Part shown: positions 8,139 through 17,280 of the stretch, in pieces
Layout: each line of letters begins with the position of its first letter
Position numbering within the stretch: position 1 is the stretch's first letter
DNA from: Agromyces albus
Lineage (GTDB): Bacteria > Actinomycetota > Actinomycetes > Actinomycetales > Microbacteriaceae
Assembly (NCBI RefSeq): GCF_030815405.1
Contig: NZ_JAUSWX010000001.1
Span: 2,666,001-2,730,000 of the forward strand
Direction: 5' to 3'
Length of the DNA: 64,000 nt
The notes under the pieces: generated by a model
The model's database searches: none
Told to the model about the DNA's origin: nothing
Seen by the model: only the letters and a program-made list of their open reading frames with translations
Made by a program: the position numbers and the translations under genes

Positions 8139-8209
8139 CCTAGGAGGATCGTCGGGCCGCGACCGCCGAGCGGCGTTGCGGCCGAAGGGGACCTCGAAGC
8201 TCGGCGGGA

Positions 8210-9619
8210 TCACGCCGCGGGCGCCTCGGGTTTTCGGTCGCGCTGGTCGGCGAGCCGGGTCGGGGATTTCGTGACGGTGCGCCACCGGCCGCCGGGGTCG
8301 AGCCACGCCGGTGGCCGGATCTGCGGCACGCCGCGGTGCATCCGAATGCCCCAACCCGACGTGTCGATGGTGCGGTGATGGAACCAGCACAGGAGCACGC
8401 CGTTGTCGGGATGAGTCGGCCCGCCATCGACGTCGGGGATGACGTGGTGGATCTCGCACCACGCGGCCGGCACGGAACATCCGGGGATGAGGCATCCCCC
8501 GTCGCGGAGGGTGATCGCGCGACGCTGATGCGGGGTGAAGCATCGCTCGGGCGAGCCGAGGGTGATGATGCGGCCGTCGTCGTCGAAGACCACCTTCTGA
8601 GTGCCACCCGTGCACATCATGTGCCGGACCTCGCGGAGCGAAATCGGAACCTCAACGCCGTCGGCGTGCGCGACTCCACGCCCGGACTCGACGTCAGAAG
8701 CCCGGACGCTCACGAGCACCGTCGGCGCGGCGCCGCCGATCATCGGATGCTCACCGGAACGCGCCGCAGTATCGATCACGGCTGCGAGCACGTCGTGGCG
8801 TTGCTGATCGGTGCTGCGAGTCTCGCCCGACTCGGCAGCTGCCGCCCGCTCCTCGTCGGTCTGGAACCCAGCCCCTGAGCCGCAGCGCGGCGACAAGTGC
8901 GCGTCGAAGAGCCGCGTGAGCTTCGCCGCGACCTCGGGCATGAGCTCGCCGGTGACCGGGATCAGCCCGTCGCGTGCCCGGCCGAGCCGGAACCCACGGC
9001 GTCGCATCGCCCGCTCGTCATCGGGCTCGGGGCCGTCTTGGTCGAGGAACACCGACCACGCCTGCGCCTGCACCCGCAACTCGTCAGCCGTGCAGCGCAG
9101 CGGCGCGCCGTCACCGTGCCCGGTGGCCTCGGCGACGAGCGCCTCCTCCGCCGCGGCGAACGCCGCGGGGTCGGCGACCAGCCGGGCGCCGCCCAGTTCG
9201 CGGATGATCGTACTCGCCGCATCCGTGCCCAACTCGCCCCCGAAAAGCGCGGCAGCGACGAGCGGGAACACGGCCTCGATCGGCTCGCCCGTGAACCCGG
9301 TGCGCGCCCGCGTCGCGCCGCCCAGCCCGATGCGGCGGCGCGCCTCGGCGCCCGACACCGCCGTCACGCGCTCGACGAGCTCCGCCGCGGAGCGGCATCC
9401 GCGCCGCGTCGACAGCCGCTGGTCACCGAGCTCAACACGCGATCGCTCGGCGACCTCACCCGCGAACGCCACCCGACGCGCGTCGACCACCCGTCCGAGC
9501 GCCTCCAGCGCGCCCATCGCCGCGAGCAGCTCATCGTCAGTCAACAGGGCCGCCTCGGACCCGGGCACCCCGGCCAGCGCCGAGCGGAGCTGCTCGAACG
9601 CGTCGCGGGGGCTGGTCAT
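8210..9619 (-). CDS. DUF222-HNH endonuclease-domain protein
   Basis: A 469-residue protein of the large family in high-GC actinobacteria with an N-terminal helical DUF222 region (about residues 10-300) and a C-terminal HNH nuclease domain. The HNH motif is complete: CLIPGC...CEIHHVIP...DNGVLLCWFHHRTID, with two CxxC-like Cys pairs for zinc and the ββα-metal core. Such genes occur in many copies per genome. Their role (defence, mobile or domesticated 13E12-like element) is unsettled. ATG 9619 is the most natural start; a longer in-frame extension to 9802 looks non-coding. Confidence 0.85.
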   Translation of the reverse strand: MTSPRDAFEQLRSALAGVPGSEAALLTDDELLAAMGALEALGRVVDARRVAFAGEVAERSRVELGDQRLSTRRGCRSAAELVERVTAVSGAEARRRIGLGGATRARTGFTGEPIEAVFPLVAAALFGGELGTDAASTIIRELGGARLVADPAAFAAAEEALVAEATGHGDGAPLRCTADELRVQAQAWSVFLDQDGPEPDDERAMRRRGFRLGRARDGLIPVTGELMPEVAAKLTRLFDAHLSPRCGSGAGFQTDEERAAAAESGETRSTDQQRHDVLAAVIDTAARSGEHPMIGGAAPTVLVSVRASDVESGRGVAHADGVEVPISLREVRHMMCTGGTQKVVFDDDGRIITLGSPERCFTPHQRRAITLRDGGCLIPGCSVPAAWCEIHHVIPDVDGGPTHPDNGVLLCWFHHRTIDTSGWGIRMHRGVPQIRPPAWLDPGGRWRTVTKSPTRLADQRDRKPEAPAA

Positions 9620-9864
9620 GAATCCATTCTCACAGCACCCACCGACATTCGAAGCAGTCAGAAATGGCTGGTCAGCCCGTGAATAACTTCCCACACGGTA
9701 GAGCTGTGGAGGACAAGTCGCGAGCCTCGCAGCGCCCGTAGCCGGAACGGCCCGCCGACCCACACACCACCCGCGCCGACCATCCGGGATGAGGATTCTC
9801 ACGGGGTTGCGCCCGACTACCTCGCGAGAGACACCGGATCACAGCCCCGGCTCCGGCCAGGCGC

Positions 9865-10866
9865 TCAGCCGGTCGCCCTCGAGAGTTCCGCGTCGACCTC
9901 GGCGATCCACCTGGCCTTCTCGTGCTCGGTCGCGAATGCCGACTCGAAGGAGTTCCGCGCGAGCGTCGCGAGCTGGGCGGCATCGAGCGAGAGCGCCGAC
10001 TCGATCGCGCGGTAGTTCTCGGCGACATCCCCGCCGAAGTAGGCCGGGTCGTCGCTGTTGATCGAGACGAGCAGCCCCGCGTCCATCATCGCCCGGAGCG
10101 GATGCTGCGCGAGATCGCTCGGCGCGGTTCGCAGCGCGACGTTCGACAGTGGGCAGACCGTGAGCGGAACGCGCTCGTCGCGCAGCCGGCGAACGAGCTC
10201 GGGATCTTCGAGCGCACGATTGCCGTGGTCGATGCGCTCGACCTTCAGCAGGTCGAGCGCCTCCCGCACATACTCGGGTCCGCCCTCCTCCCCCGCGTGC
10301 GCGACGCGATGCAGACCCTCGGCGGCGGCCCGTGCATACACCTCGGTGAACAACGACGGCGGGTAACCGACCTCGGTGGAGTCGAGTCCGACGCCGATGA
10401 AGGAATCCCGGAAGGGCAGGGCCGTCTCGAGCGTCTCCATCGCCGCATCCGCGCCGAGGTCGCGCAGGAAGCACAGAATGAGATCGGCGGAGATCCCAGT
10501 GCTGCCCGTCGCCTCGGCGATGGCCGCGTCGAATCCGCCGATGACCGCCTCGATCGGCACGCCGTTGCCGAGGTGCGTCTGCGGGTCGAAGAAGATCTCA
10601 GCTCGACGCACCCCGGCGTTCGCGGCGCGTCGCAAATAGGCGCTCGCGAGGTCGTGGAAGTCCTGCTCCGTTCGCAGGACTGCGAGGTTCGAGTAGTGCA
10701 CGTCGAGGAACGACTGCAGGTCGGCGAAGTCGTACCTCGCCGTCAGCACGTCGGGGTCGTAGCTCGGAAGCCGTACATCGTTGCGACGGGCGAGCTCGAC
10801 GAGAAGCCCCGCCTCGATGGTGCCCTCCATGTGGATGTGGAGTTCGGCGGTGGGCCACGTGGTCAT
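9865..10866 (-). CDS. Adenosine/adenine deaminase family protein, probably adenine deaminase
   Basis: A zinc-dependent purine deaminase of the ADD superfamily, about 333 residues. Zinc ligands and catalytic residues are in order: ELHIHMEG (H10, H12), RVAHAGEEGG, VERIDHG, LTVCPLSN and SINSDDPAYFGG. The ending DDPAYFGG is typical of adenine deaminase type 2 (yeast Aah1-like), whereas adenosine deaminases usually have DDPxxF with another residue pattern. I therefore favour adenine to hypoxanthine, a purine salvage step that fits the gua and pur genes nearby. ATG 10866 matches family starts; GTG 10878 is an alternative. It is 36 bp after the histidine kinase gene. Confidence 0.85.
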   Translation of the reverse strand: MTTWPTAELHIHMEGTIEAGLLVELARRNDVRLPSYDPDVLTARYDFADLQSFLDVHYSNLAVLRTEQDFHDLASAYLRRAANAGVRRAEIFFDPQTHLGNGVPIEAVIGGFDAAIAEATGSTGISADLILCFLRDLGADAAMETLETALPFRDSFIGVGLDSTEVGYPPSLFTEVYARAAAEGLHRVAHAGEEGGPEYVREALDLLKVERIDHGNRALEDPELVRRLRDERVPLTVCPLSNVALRTAPSDLAQHPLRAMMDAGLLVSINSDDPAYFGGDVAENYRAIESALSLDAAQLATLARNSFESAFATEHEKARWIAEVDAELSRATG

Positions 10867-10902
10867 ACCTCGGGACACTACGGCGCGCTCGTTTCCCCGG
10901 TG

Positions 10903-12693
10903 TTACGCGTCGACGAGCGCGGTGCCGAGGGGCATCCGCACCGTGATGGTCGTGCCCGCCCCCGGTGGGCTCTCGATCTCGATCCTGCCGCCCACCGCGT
11001 CGACCCGGTCGGCGATGCCCACCATGCCGCTGCCATCGGGCGAGGCCCCGCCGACCCCGTTGTCGCGCACGACGAGCTCGAGCTCGCCGTCGCGCACCTG
11101 CGCGCGCACCCATCCCCGCGTCGCACGCGAGTGCTTCGCGACGTTCGCAAGCGACTCGGCCACCACGAAGTACGCGGTCGACTCGATCACCTCGGGCAAC
11201 CGCCCCTCGGCCTGCACGTCGATCTCCACCGGAACGGGGCAGCGACCCGCGAGCTCGGGGACGGCGAGCGCGAGCCCGCCCGAGCTGAGCAGGCTCGGAT
11301 GGATGCCGTGCGCAAGCTCGCGAAGCTCCTTGAGCGCCAGGTTGAGCATCGCGATCGTGTCCTCGAGGTCTGCCGCGAACCCGTCGTCGCCTGCGCTCCG
11401 CGCATCGTTCGCGGCGAGCCGCAACCGCATGCCGAGTGAGACGAGCTGCTGCTGCGCGCCGTCATGCAGGTCGCGCTCGATGCGGCGACGGGCCTCGACG
11501 CCCGCCTCGACGATGCGGCTGCGCGACTGGCGCACATGCTCGAGGGTGCGTTCGATCTCCGACCGGAGGCGGCCGTTGTCGACCGAGAGCCGGAGCGCGC
11601 TCGAGACACCGTCGAGCAGGCGCATGTTGTCGGTGAGCACGCGGTCGTGGCGGATGAGGGCGATCGGCATCCCCGTCGGCGAAGCGACCGGGAGCAGGCT
11701 GTGGTCGCCACGCCGGTCGGCCGGGTCATGGTCGATCGGCTCCCCCGCGGCATCCGCGTACCTGCCGCGCTCCTCGTCCCACCAGTACACGCGCACCGAC
11801 GCGTCCCGCAGGGTGCGGGCGAGCGATTCCGCCCAGAGGCCGCGGTCGGCGCCCTCCCTTGTGATGCGCATGAGGTCGGCGACGCGCGCCCGCATGTTGC
11901 GCGCATGCGCGATTCCCGCGACGAAGCTCACCGGAATCGACGCGATCGCGATAAGTGAGACGGTCGAGAGCACCTCGTCGGCCGTCGCCGCGGCGGCGTA
12001 ACTGACCGCCTGGGCCGCGAGCGTGATGACCCACGCGAGCAGTGCGAGCGGCATGAGGAAGGCCACGGTGCGTGCCGGCACGCTGCCGCGCATCCAGCTC
12101 ACGAGCAGCCTGGCCGCGATCACGAGGGCGAGGGTGACGCCGACGATGCGGTAGCCGATGTCGATGAACCCGAATACGGCCGGAAGCTCGGCGATGCGAT
12201 AGGGATTCGGCGCACACTCGCACACGGCGGGGTCGGGGCCGGCGAGCAGCAGCACGGCGAGGAGGTTCACGATCGAGGCGGCGAGCGCGATGCCGGCGAT
12301 CCACCGGTCGACGCGGCCCATCAGCCACCCTCTCGGATAGAGGAGCACGAGGATGCCAGTGAGCACCGCCCAAGCGAGGTCGACGCCCCGCACGACCGGC
12401 CAGAGCCATCCGAGCTCCTCGATGACCCGGTAGAAGGTCTGCGGAATCCACAGGAGGGGAAAGATCACCATGAGGCGCGCCGGCACGAGTGCCGAGCCGA
12501 TGCCCCAGGCCACACCCGCGGATGCCGCGAACACGAGCGGCACCATCGCGTGCAGCGTCGTCCACGACGCCTCGGGGCGCTCGCCGTCGGGCGTCGCGAG
12601 GAATCCCGAGATCTCCATCGCGAGGCTCACCGCGACGACCGCGACGATGACCGCCGAACGCTTGACGATCCGGCCCTTGCGGCCGGGAGCCAT
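10903..12693 (-). CDS. Sensor histidine kinase, NarL/LuxR-class (HisKA_3)
   Basis: A membrane histidine kinase, about 596 residues. The N-terminal half has some eight predicted membrane helices. A GAF-like region follows from about residue 275 (RGADRGLWAESLARTLRD onward), then HisKA_3 with ERDLHDGAQQQLVSLG (phospho-His about 410), then an HATPase_c domain with N-box FVVAESLANVAKHS and G boxes (DNGVGG, GSGMVGIADRV). Its ATG lies in TGATG with the response-regulator stop, so the pair is coupled. It also resembles DesK-type kinases. The signal is unknown; the CECAP motif in the membrane domain has two Cys that might respond to redox or metals (speculative). Confidence 0.92.
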   Translation of the reverse strand: MAPGRKGRIVKRSAVIVAVVAVSLAMEISGFLATPDGERPEASWTTLHAMVPLVFAASAGVAWGIGSALVPARLMVIFPLLWIPQTFYRVIEELGWLWPVVRGVDLAWAVLTGILVLLYPRGWLMGRVDRWIAGIALAASIVNLLAVLLLAGPDPAVCECAPNPYRIAELPAVFGFIDIGYRIVGVTLALVIAARLLVSWMRGSVPARTVAFLMPLALLAWVITLAAQAVSYAAAATADEVLSTVSLIAIASIPVSFVAGIAHARNMRARVADLMRITREGADRGLWAESLARTLRDASVRVYWWDEERGRYADAAGEPIDHDPADRRGDHSLLPVASPTGMPIALIRHDRVLTDNMRLLDGVSSALRLSVDNGRLRSEIERTLEHVRQSRSRIVEAGVEARRRIERDLHDGAQQQLVSLGMRLRLAANDARSAGDDGFAADLEDTIAMLNLALKELRELAHGIHPSLLSSGGLALAVPELAGRCPVPVEIDVQAEGRLPEVIESTAYFVVAESLANVAKHSRATRGWVRAQVRDGELELVVRDNGVGGASPDGSGMVGIADRVDAVGGRIEIESPPGAGTTITVRMPLGTALVDA

Positions 12694-13358
12694 CACCTCG
12701 CGCCGAGGAGCGTGAGCACAGCGAGCACGCGGCGGTGGTGCTCGGGCGACTCCTCGAGGTCGAGCTTCTGGAGGATGCTGCGCACGTGCGTCTCCACCGT
12801 CTTCAGGCCGAGGAACAGGCTCTGGGCGATGCCGCCGTTCGAGTAGCCCTGGGCCATGAGTTCGAGCACGGAGCGCTCACGCTCGGTGAGCCGGGAGAGC
12901 GGATCGTCGGCGCGCGTGCGCTTCACGAGCTGCTCGACGACCTCGGGATCGACGACCGATCCGCCCGACGCGACGGTCTCGACGGCGCGCACGAGGGTCT
13001 GCGGCTCCGAGACCCGTTCCTTCAGGAGGTATCCGGTGCCGCTGCCGGCTCCCATCACCCGCAGGGCGTACTCGGGAGTGGCGTACATCGAGAGCAGGAG
13101 CACGCCGATCTTGGAACCGCCGGCTCGCATCTGCTCGAGCGCGACGATGCCCTCGTCGCGGTAGCTCGGCGGCATCCTGATGTCGAGCACCGCGGCATCG
13201 AGTCCGCCGCGATTCGCGACCTCGAGCAGCTCGGCACCCGTGCTGACGGACGCCACGACCTCGATGCCGCCGTCGGCGAGCACCTTCGCGATGCCCTCTC
13301 GAAGAAGCAGGGCGTCGTCGGCGATCGCCACGCGCAGTGGTTTCGGGGCCCCTTCCAT
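12693..13358 (-). CDS. LuxR/NarL-family response regulator
   Basis: Cognate regulator of the kinase encoded immediately downstream. The receiver domain (residues 8-125) has the acidic pair D14-D15, the phospho-acceptor D59 (AAVLDIRMP) and the conserved Lys in YLLKERV. The C-terminal LuxR-type helix-turn-helix is at residues 155-215 (LTERERSVLELMAQGYSNGGIAQSLFLG...KTVETHVRSILQKL). It has 221 residues, normal length. It reads away from the patatin-like gene on the other strand, and the 248-bp divergent region probably holds both promoters. Target genes cannot be inferred. Confidence 0.95.
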   Translation of the reverse strand: MEGAPKPLRVAIADDALLLREGIAKVLADGGIEVVASVSTGAELLEVANRGGLDAAVLDIRMPPSYRDEGIVALEQMRAGGSKIGVLLLSMYATPEYALRVMGAGSGTGYLLKERVSEPQTLVRAVETVASGGSVVDPEVVEQLVKRTRADDPLSRLTERERSVLELMAQGYSNGGIAQSLFLGLKTVETHVRSILQKLDLEESPEHHRRVLAVLTLLGAR

Positions 13359-13606
13359 CGCATTCTCCGTTCAGGGCGTGCGGGATCCTGTCGGGTCAGG
13401 CCCGCTTGTCGCGACTCTACCGCTTTCGGAGGGAGGCGCGTCCGCCCAGTTCTGGGGGTACCCTGATGCGTCGGCAGCGGTGTTCATGCCACGCTGGACA
13501 CGCCACGTGCGCGCCCAGCCGAGCGCACCCGCAGCCGCCCCCGCCGCTCGTCCGCGAAGGCCCCCAATGGCCGAGCACGACGCGCATGCCCGACCGAGGA
13601 GTCCCG

Positions 13607-16600
13607 ATGCCGCGAACCGATACCGCCGGGTCAGTGCCGGCCGACGACGTACGGGCGACGCCCGCTCCGCCGCGGCCGATCCGCCTCATCACCGTCTCCG
13701 CCGACCAGCGGCTCGACGACGTCGTACGCGCCCACGACGCGACCCCGGCTTCGGGCCGTACGCTCCGCGTGGCCCTCGCGATGCGCGGCGGCGTGAGCCT
13801 TGCCGTCTGGATCGGCGGTGCCGTCGCCGAACTCGACCTGCTGCGCCGCATCCGCCTCTACGATCACGGCGACGAGACGCTCGCGTTCGTGCTCATGACG
13901 GCGAAGTCGCCCCTCACGCCGCCGGTGCTCGAACGCATCAAGGTCTACGCGCGCCTCATGGACGCGGCGCGCTACGACCGGGTCGAGTTCGACCTCCTCG
14001 CAGGCGCGAGCGCCGGTGGCCTGAACGCCGTCGTCTATTCAGTCGCCCAGCGAGCCGGCACCGGGCTCGACTCGCTCCTCGACACCTGGAGCGAGGTCGG
14101 CGGCTTCTGGGGCCTGCTGCACCCGCCCGGCTCCCGGGGCATCCGTGCGCTCATGCAGGGCGAGGCCTATTTCCGTGCACGCACGCACGAGAAGCTGAGC
14201 ACCCTGTACGAGACCACCGACCGCCATCCCGACCTCGTCTCCGAGTACACGAGCGTCGACCTGTCGGCCACCCTCATCGACGCGAGCGACGAGTTCGAGG
14301 AGGACGTGAACGAGGGTCGCGGCCACTTCCGCTTCGTCGGCTCCGACGATCACGCACTCGACAACCTCATCCCTCGCCGGCACAGCTTCGACTACCCCGG
14401 CAAGGCGCACGACGACGACGTCCACCTCGGCCATCTCGCCCTCGCCGCCCGCTCGACGTCGTCGCTGCCCGGCGGATTCGAGCCGGCCGAGATCGACTCG
14501 ACCGTCGGACGCGCGGGCGTCGAGCCCCGTGACATGCGCTTCGCGTTCGGCGTGCACCGCACCGCACCGCTCACCCCGTATCGCATCGTCGACGGAGCGG
14601 TCTTCGACAATGTGCCGATCGAGCGCGCGCTGCGTGCGGCGAAGCTCCGCCGATCCGATCGCCTCGCCGATCGCGCGATGATCTTCCTCGACCCCGAGCC
14701 CGATGCGCCGCTCGGCGGCACGGCGCCGTGGGACCCGAACGCGAACCGGTTCTTCCGGGCCATCGGCGCGATGCTCTCGCGGCAGTTCCGGCGCGAGTCC
14801 GTCGCACGCGAAGCGGCCGAGCTGCAGCGATTCAACGCCGCACGACTCATCGAGTCGGGCCGGCGCGAGAGCGCCGCCTCCCTCATCGCGACGGCGCCAT
14901 GGGACGCCGAGGCCCGCGTCGCCCGCAGGCGGGCCTACCTCCGCTCCCTCGGCACGACGCTCGCCGATCATCTCGCCGAGGCCGTCTCACTGCCCTCCGC
15001 CTGGCAGCTCCAATCGTCGCTCTCCGAGCGCCGGCGCTACCTGCCGATCGACCGGGTCTCGCTCGCGGGGCTGCCCGCGCACGCGGTCGCCCGGTTCGAA
15101 CGCGCGTCGGCAGAGAATTCGCAGGCCGCCTCGCGATCCGTGCTGGCGCTCGCGGATGCCGCGAACTGCGTGCTCTCGTGGGCGCGAGCGCTCGAGGCGG
15201 TGCCCGAGTCGCCAGACTCCCGGCGGCACATCGCCCTCACCGAGGTGCGCGAGCCCGCCTACGCGGCACTCGCCGACGCCACCCGTTCCCGCGACGCCCT
15301 CACCGCGCTCGTGCTGGATCGCACGCAATCGCTCGCCGAGCGCCGGGCCGTTCCGCGGGGCGAGGACTTCGACGACTGGCTCGACGCGTGGTTCGCGGCA
15401 TCCGATGCGATCGACACGGATGCGCACTGGCGAGCGCTCGATGCCGCGATCTCACGGCTCGCGAGCGCGACGAAGAAGCTCGACCGCACCATCCGCTACT
15501 ACGACCACGCCACTCGCCGCACGTGGACGGAGTCCCCGTGGAGCGCCCTCGGTCGCGTGCCCACCCTCTACGCCGTCGACCTGCCCCCCGTCATGAACGC
15601 GGGCGGCATCCCCGCCGCGCTCTCGAGCATCCGGTACTGGAGCATCGGGGTCGACGAGGAGCCCGACCGACCGGCGAGCTTCGCGACCCTCGTCGCCGAC
15701 CGGAAGTACGCCGTGCTGCAGAAGCTGATGCGCGCCTCGACGCTCAAACCCGACGACGTCGCCGAGCGACTGAACGAGGCGGCCGACCACGTGGTGCTCG
15801 ACCGCCAGGCGAAGCTCGCCGGCTACGGCTTCGGGAACTTCCTCGGCTTCCTCGCCCGAGAGTGGCGAGTGAACGACTGGTGGTGGGGGCGGCTCGACGC
15901 GTCGGCGGGCATCGTGCGCTTCCTCACCGCGACGGTGACGGGAGCGCCCGATCCGGCACGTGACGTGCGCGTCGTGCAGGATGCGGTGCTCGAGGAGTCC
16001 GATGACCCACGCCACGTCGAGGCGCACGTGTCTGCGCTCGAGGCGGAGGCGACCAAGCCCGACACGTCCTCCTCGTCGCCCCCGTCGGCCCCGTCGGCGC
16101 ACCCGGCGGCCGGCCGCTGGGCCACACCCGCCGCCGTCGCCGATCATCGCGCCGCCGTCGAAGCCGCTCGTGCCCGCCGTAGGGTGCGCCTGCGCGCGGG
16201 CACCGACACCGTCTGGAACCTCGACCCCGGCTACCGATTCGCGATCGCCTCACGCGCCGTGCGTCTCATCGACCGCGTGGCCGTCTCCCCCGTGAGTCGC
16301 GTGATCGCCATCGGTGCGGGTGCCGTGCTCGCCGCGCTGCGCCCCATCCTCGTCGCGCTGCCGACCCTCATCGACCCGCCGCGGCTCGCGCTCATCGCGG
16401 GCTTCGTGGCCGCGGCCGCGTGGCTCACGAGCTGGAAGGCCGTTCCGCAGGAGATCGCGTGGGTGCCCTTCGGCATCGCGATGGCGATCTGCGGCGTGCT
16501 GCTCGCCCTGCTCGTGGCCGGCGTCGTGCAAGCGAGGCTCCGGTGGAGCGCCGTCAGGCGCGCGAGCGACGGCGAGCTCGCCGATCTCGTCGGGCATGCC

Positions 16601-17227
16601 GCGCTGCGGGCGTGGCGGCCGACCCTGCTCTACGGCGTCGTCGCGATCCTGAGCCTGTTCCCGCTCGCGTTCTCGATCTACCAGTCGAACACGCTCATGA
16701 CCGTCCTCTGCCTCGGCGTGAGCGGCGCGCTCGTCGCCACGACGAGCCGCGCCGCGACGTCGGTGCGGCGCACCGATGTGCCGGGCCGACGGCTGCGGGT
16801 CTGGCTGATGCTGGGCACGTTCGCCGTGCTCGGCGGTCTCCTGCCGCTCACGCAGTTCCTCATCGGGCAGACCTCAGGGCTGCTCGACCCAGGGCCAGAG
16901 TGGTTCCTGCCGATCCTCGTCGCGAGCGGCAGCGCCGTCGCGATCGTGCTCACGTACGACTGGCTGCCGATCACCGGCACCCGCCTCTCGGTCTCGCGCG
17001 GCGTCAACTGGCTCACGATCACGATCGCCTCGGCCCTCGGCGGCTGGGCGGCATCGTTCCTCGTCAACGAGCTCGACGCGCGGCTCGAGCCGTTGCTCCA
17101 GCACACGCTGGAGGCGGCCGCGTTCGTCGTCGCCTGGGCGAACATCGTCTGGTGGCTGCCCGAGGCCCGCGCCGCCGAGGCGGAGATCGACGAACGCGAT
17201 CGCGTGGTGCGCGCGCCGCTCGACTGA
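13607..17227 (+). CDS. Large patatin-like phospholipase with C-terminal membrane domain
   Basis: A 1206-residue protein. The patatin domain (about residues 55-380) has the oxyanion stretch RGGVSLAVWIGGAVAEL, the nucleophile motif GASAGG (Ser135) and the catalytic DGA (Asp329 in IVDGAVFDNVP), so a Ser-Asp acyl hydrolase is expected. A long middle region follows, matching the patatin-related family that carries DUF3376. Residues about 890-1190 hold roughly seven to eight hydrophobic segments ending in ELDARLEPLLQHTL and WANIVWWLPEA. The start ATG 13607 is preceded by GAGGAG at five bases; upstream in-frame Mets lack this. It probably acts on membrane lipids at the cytoplasmic face (inference). 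Confidence 0.88.
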   Translation: MPRTDTAGSVPADDVRATPAPPRPIRLITVSADQRLDDVVRAHDATPASGRTLRVALAMRGGVSLAVWIGGAVAELDLLRRIRLYDHGDETLAFVLMTAKSPLTPPVLERIKVYARLMDAARYDRVEFDLLAGASAGGLNAVVYSVAQRAGTGLDSLLDTWSEVGGFWGLLHPPGSRGIRALMQGEAYFRARTHEKLSTLYETTDRHPDLVSEYTSVDLSATLIDASDEFEEDVNEGRGHFRFVGSDDHALDNLIPRRHSFDYPGKAHDDDVHLGHLALAARSTSSLPGGFEPAEIDSTVGRAGVEPRDMRFAFGVHRTAPLTPYRIVDGAVFDNVPIERALRAAKLRRSDRLADRAMIFLDPEPDAPLGGTAPWDPNANRFFRAIGAMLSRQFRRESVAREAAELQRFNAARLIESGRRESAASLIATAPWDAEARVARRRAYLRSLGTTLADHLAEAVSLPSAWQLQSSLSERRRYLPIDRVSLAGLPAHAVARFERASAENSQAASRSVLALADAANCVLSWARALEAVPESPDSRRHIALTEVREPAYAALADATRSRDALTALVLDRTQSLAERRAVPRGEDFDDWLDAWFAASDAIDTDAHWRALDAAISRLASATKKLDRTIRYYDHATRRTWTESPWSALGRVPTLYAVDLPPVMNAGGIPAALSSIRYWSIGVDEEPDRPASFATLVADRKYAVLQKLMRASTLKPDDVAERLNEAADHVVLDRQAKLAGYGFGNFLGFLAREWRVNDWWWGRLDASAGIVRFLTATVTGAPDPARDVRVVQDAVLEESDDPRHVEAHVSALEAEATKPDTSSSSPPSAPSAHPAAGRWATPAAVADHRAAVEAARARRRVRLRAGTDTVWNLDPGYRFAIASRAVRLIDRVAVSPVSRVIAIGAGAVLAALRPILVALPTLIDPPRLALIAGFVAAAAWLTSWKAVPQEIAWVPFGIAMAICGVLLALLVAGVVQARLRWSAVRRASDGELADLVGHAALRAWRPTLLYGVVAILSLFPLAFSIYQSNTLMTVLCLGVSGALVATTSRAATSVRRTDVPGRRLRVWLMLGTFAVLGGLLPLTQFLIGQTSGLLDPGPEWFLPILVASGSAVAIVLTYDWLPITGTRLSVSRGVNWLTITIASALGGWAASFLVNELDARLEPLLQHTLEAAAFVVAWANIVWWLPEARAAEAEIDERDRVVRAPLD

Positions 17228-17245
17228 GCAGACACGCGCACCACA

Positions 17246-17280
17246 CCTCACCTCACCTCACCTCACCTCACTTCACCTCA
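17246..17280. repeat. Seven tandem copies of the pentamer CCTCA
   Basis: Seven head-to-tail 5-mers; the sixth is the variant CTTCA. The last copy contains the stop codon of the minus-strand ABC exporter gene (read as TGA within TGAGG repeats). It fills most of the 50-bp gap between two convergent genes. Copy number is likely to vary between strains by slippage; because the repeat lies at and after the stop codon, changes should not harm either protein. Confidence 0.9.

Larger units (their letters stand above)
7838..8209. other. Intergenic stretch with a hairpin and one weak small ORF
   Basis: This stretch lies between the ATL gene and the convergent HNH gene. It holds a 10-bp stem (CGGGTGGCGG at 7934-7943, CCGCCACCCG at 7957-7966, 13-base loop) that could end the acetyltransferase/ATL transcript, and a smaller CCCGAT-ATC-ATCGGG hairpin just before it. 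A minus-strand ORF at 8025-8138 is listed separately. I see no tRNA or known structured RNA. Confidence 0.5.

Noticed and set aside
17246-17280. Short tandem repeats considered as a CRISPR remnant
   Set aside because: The units are 5 bp, with no spacers and no cas genes.
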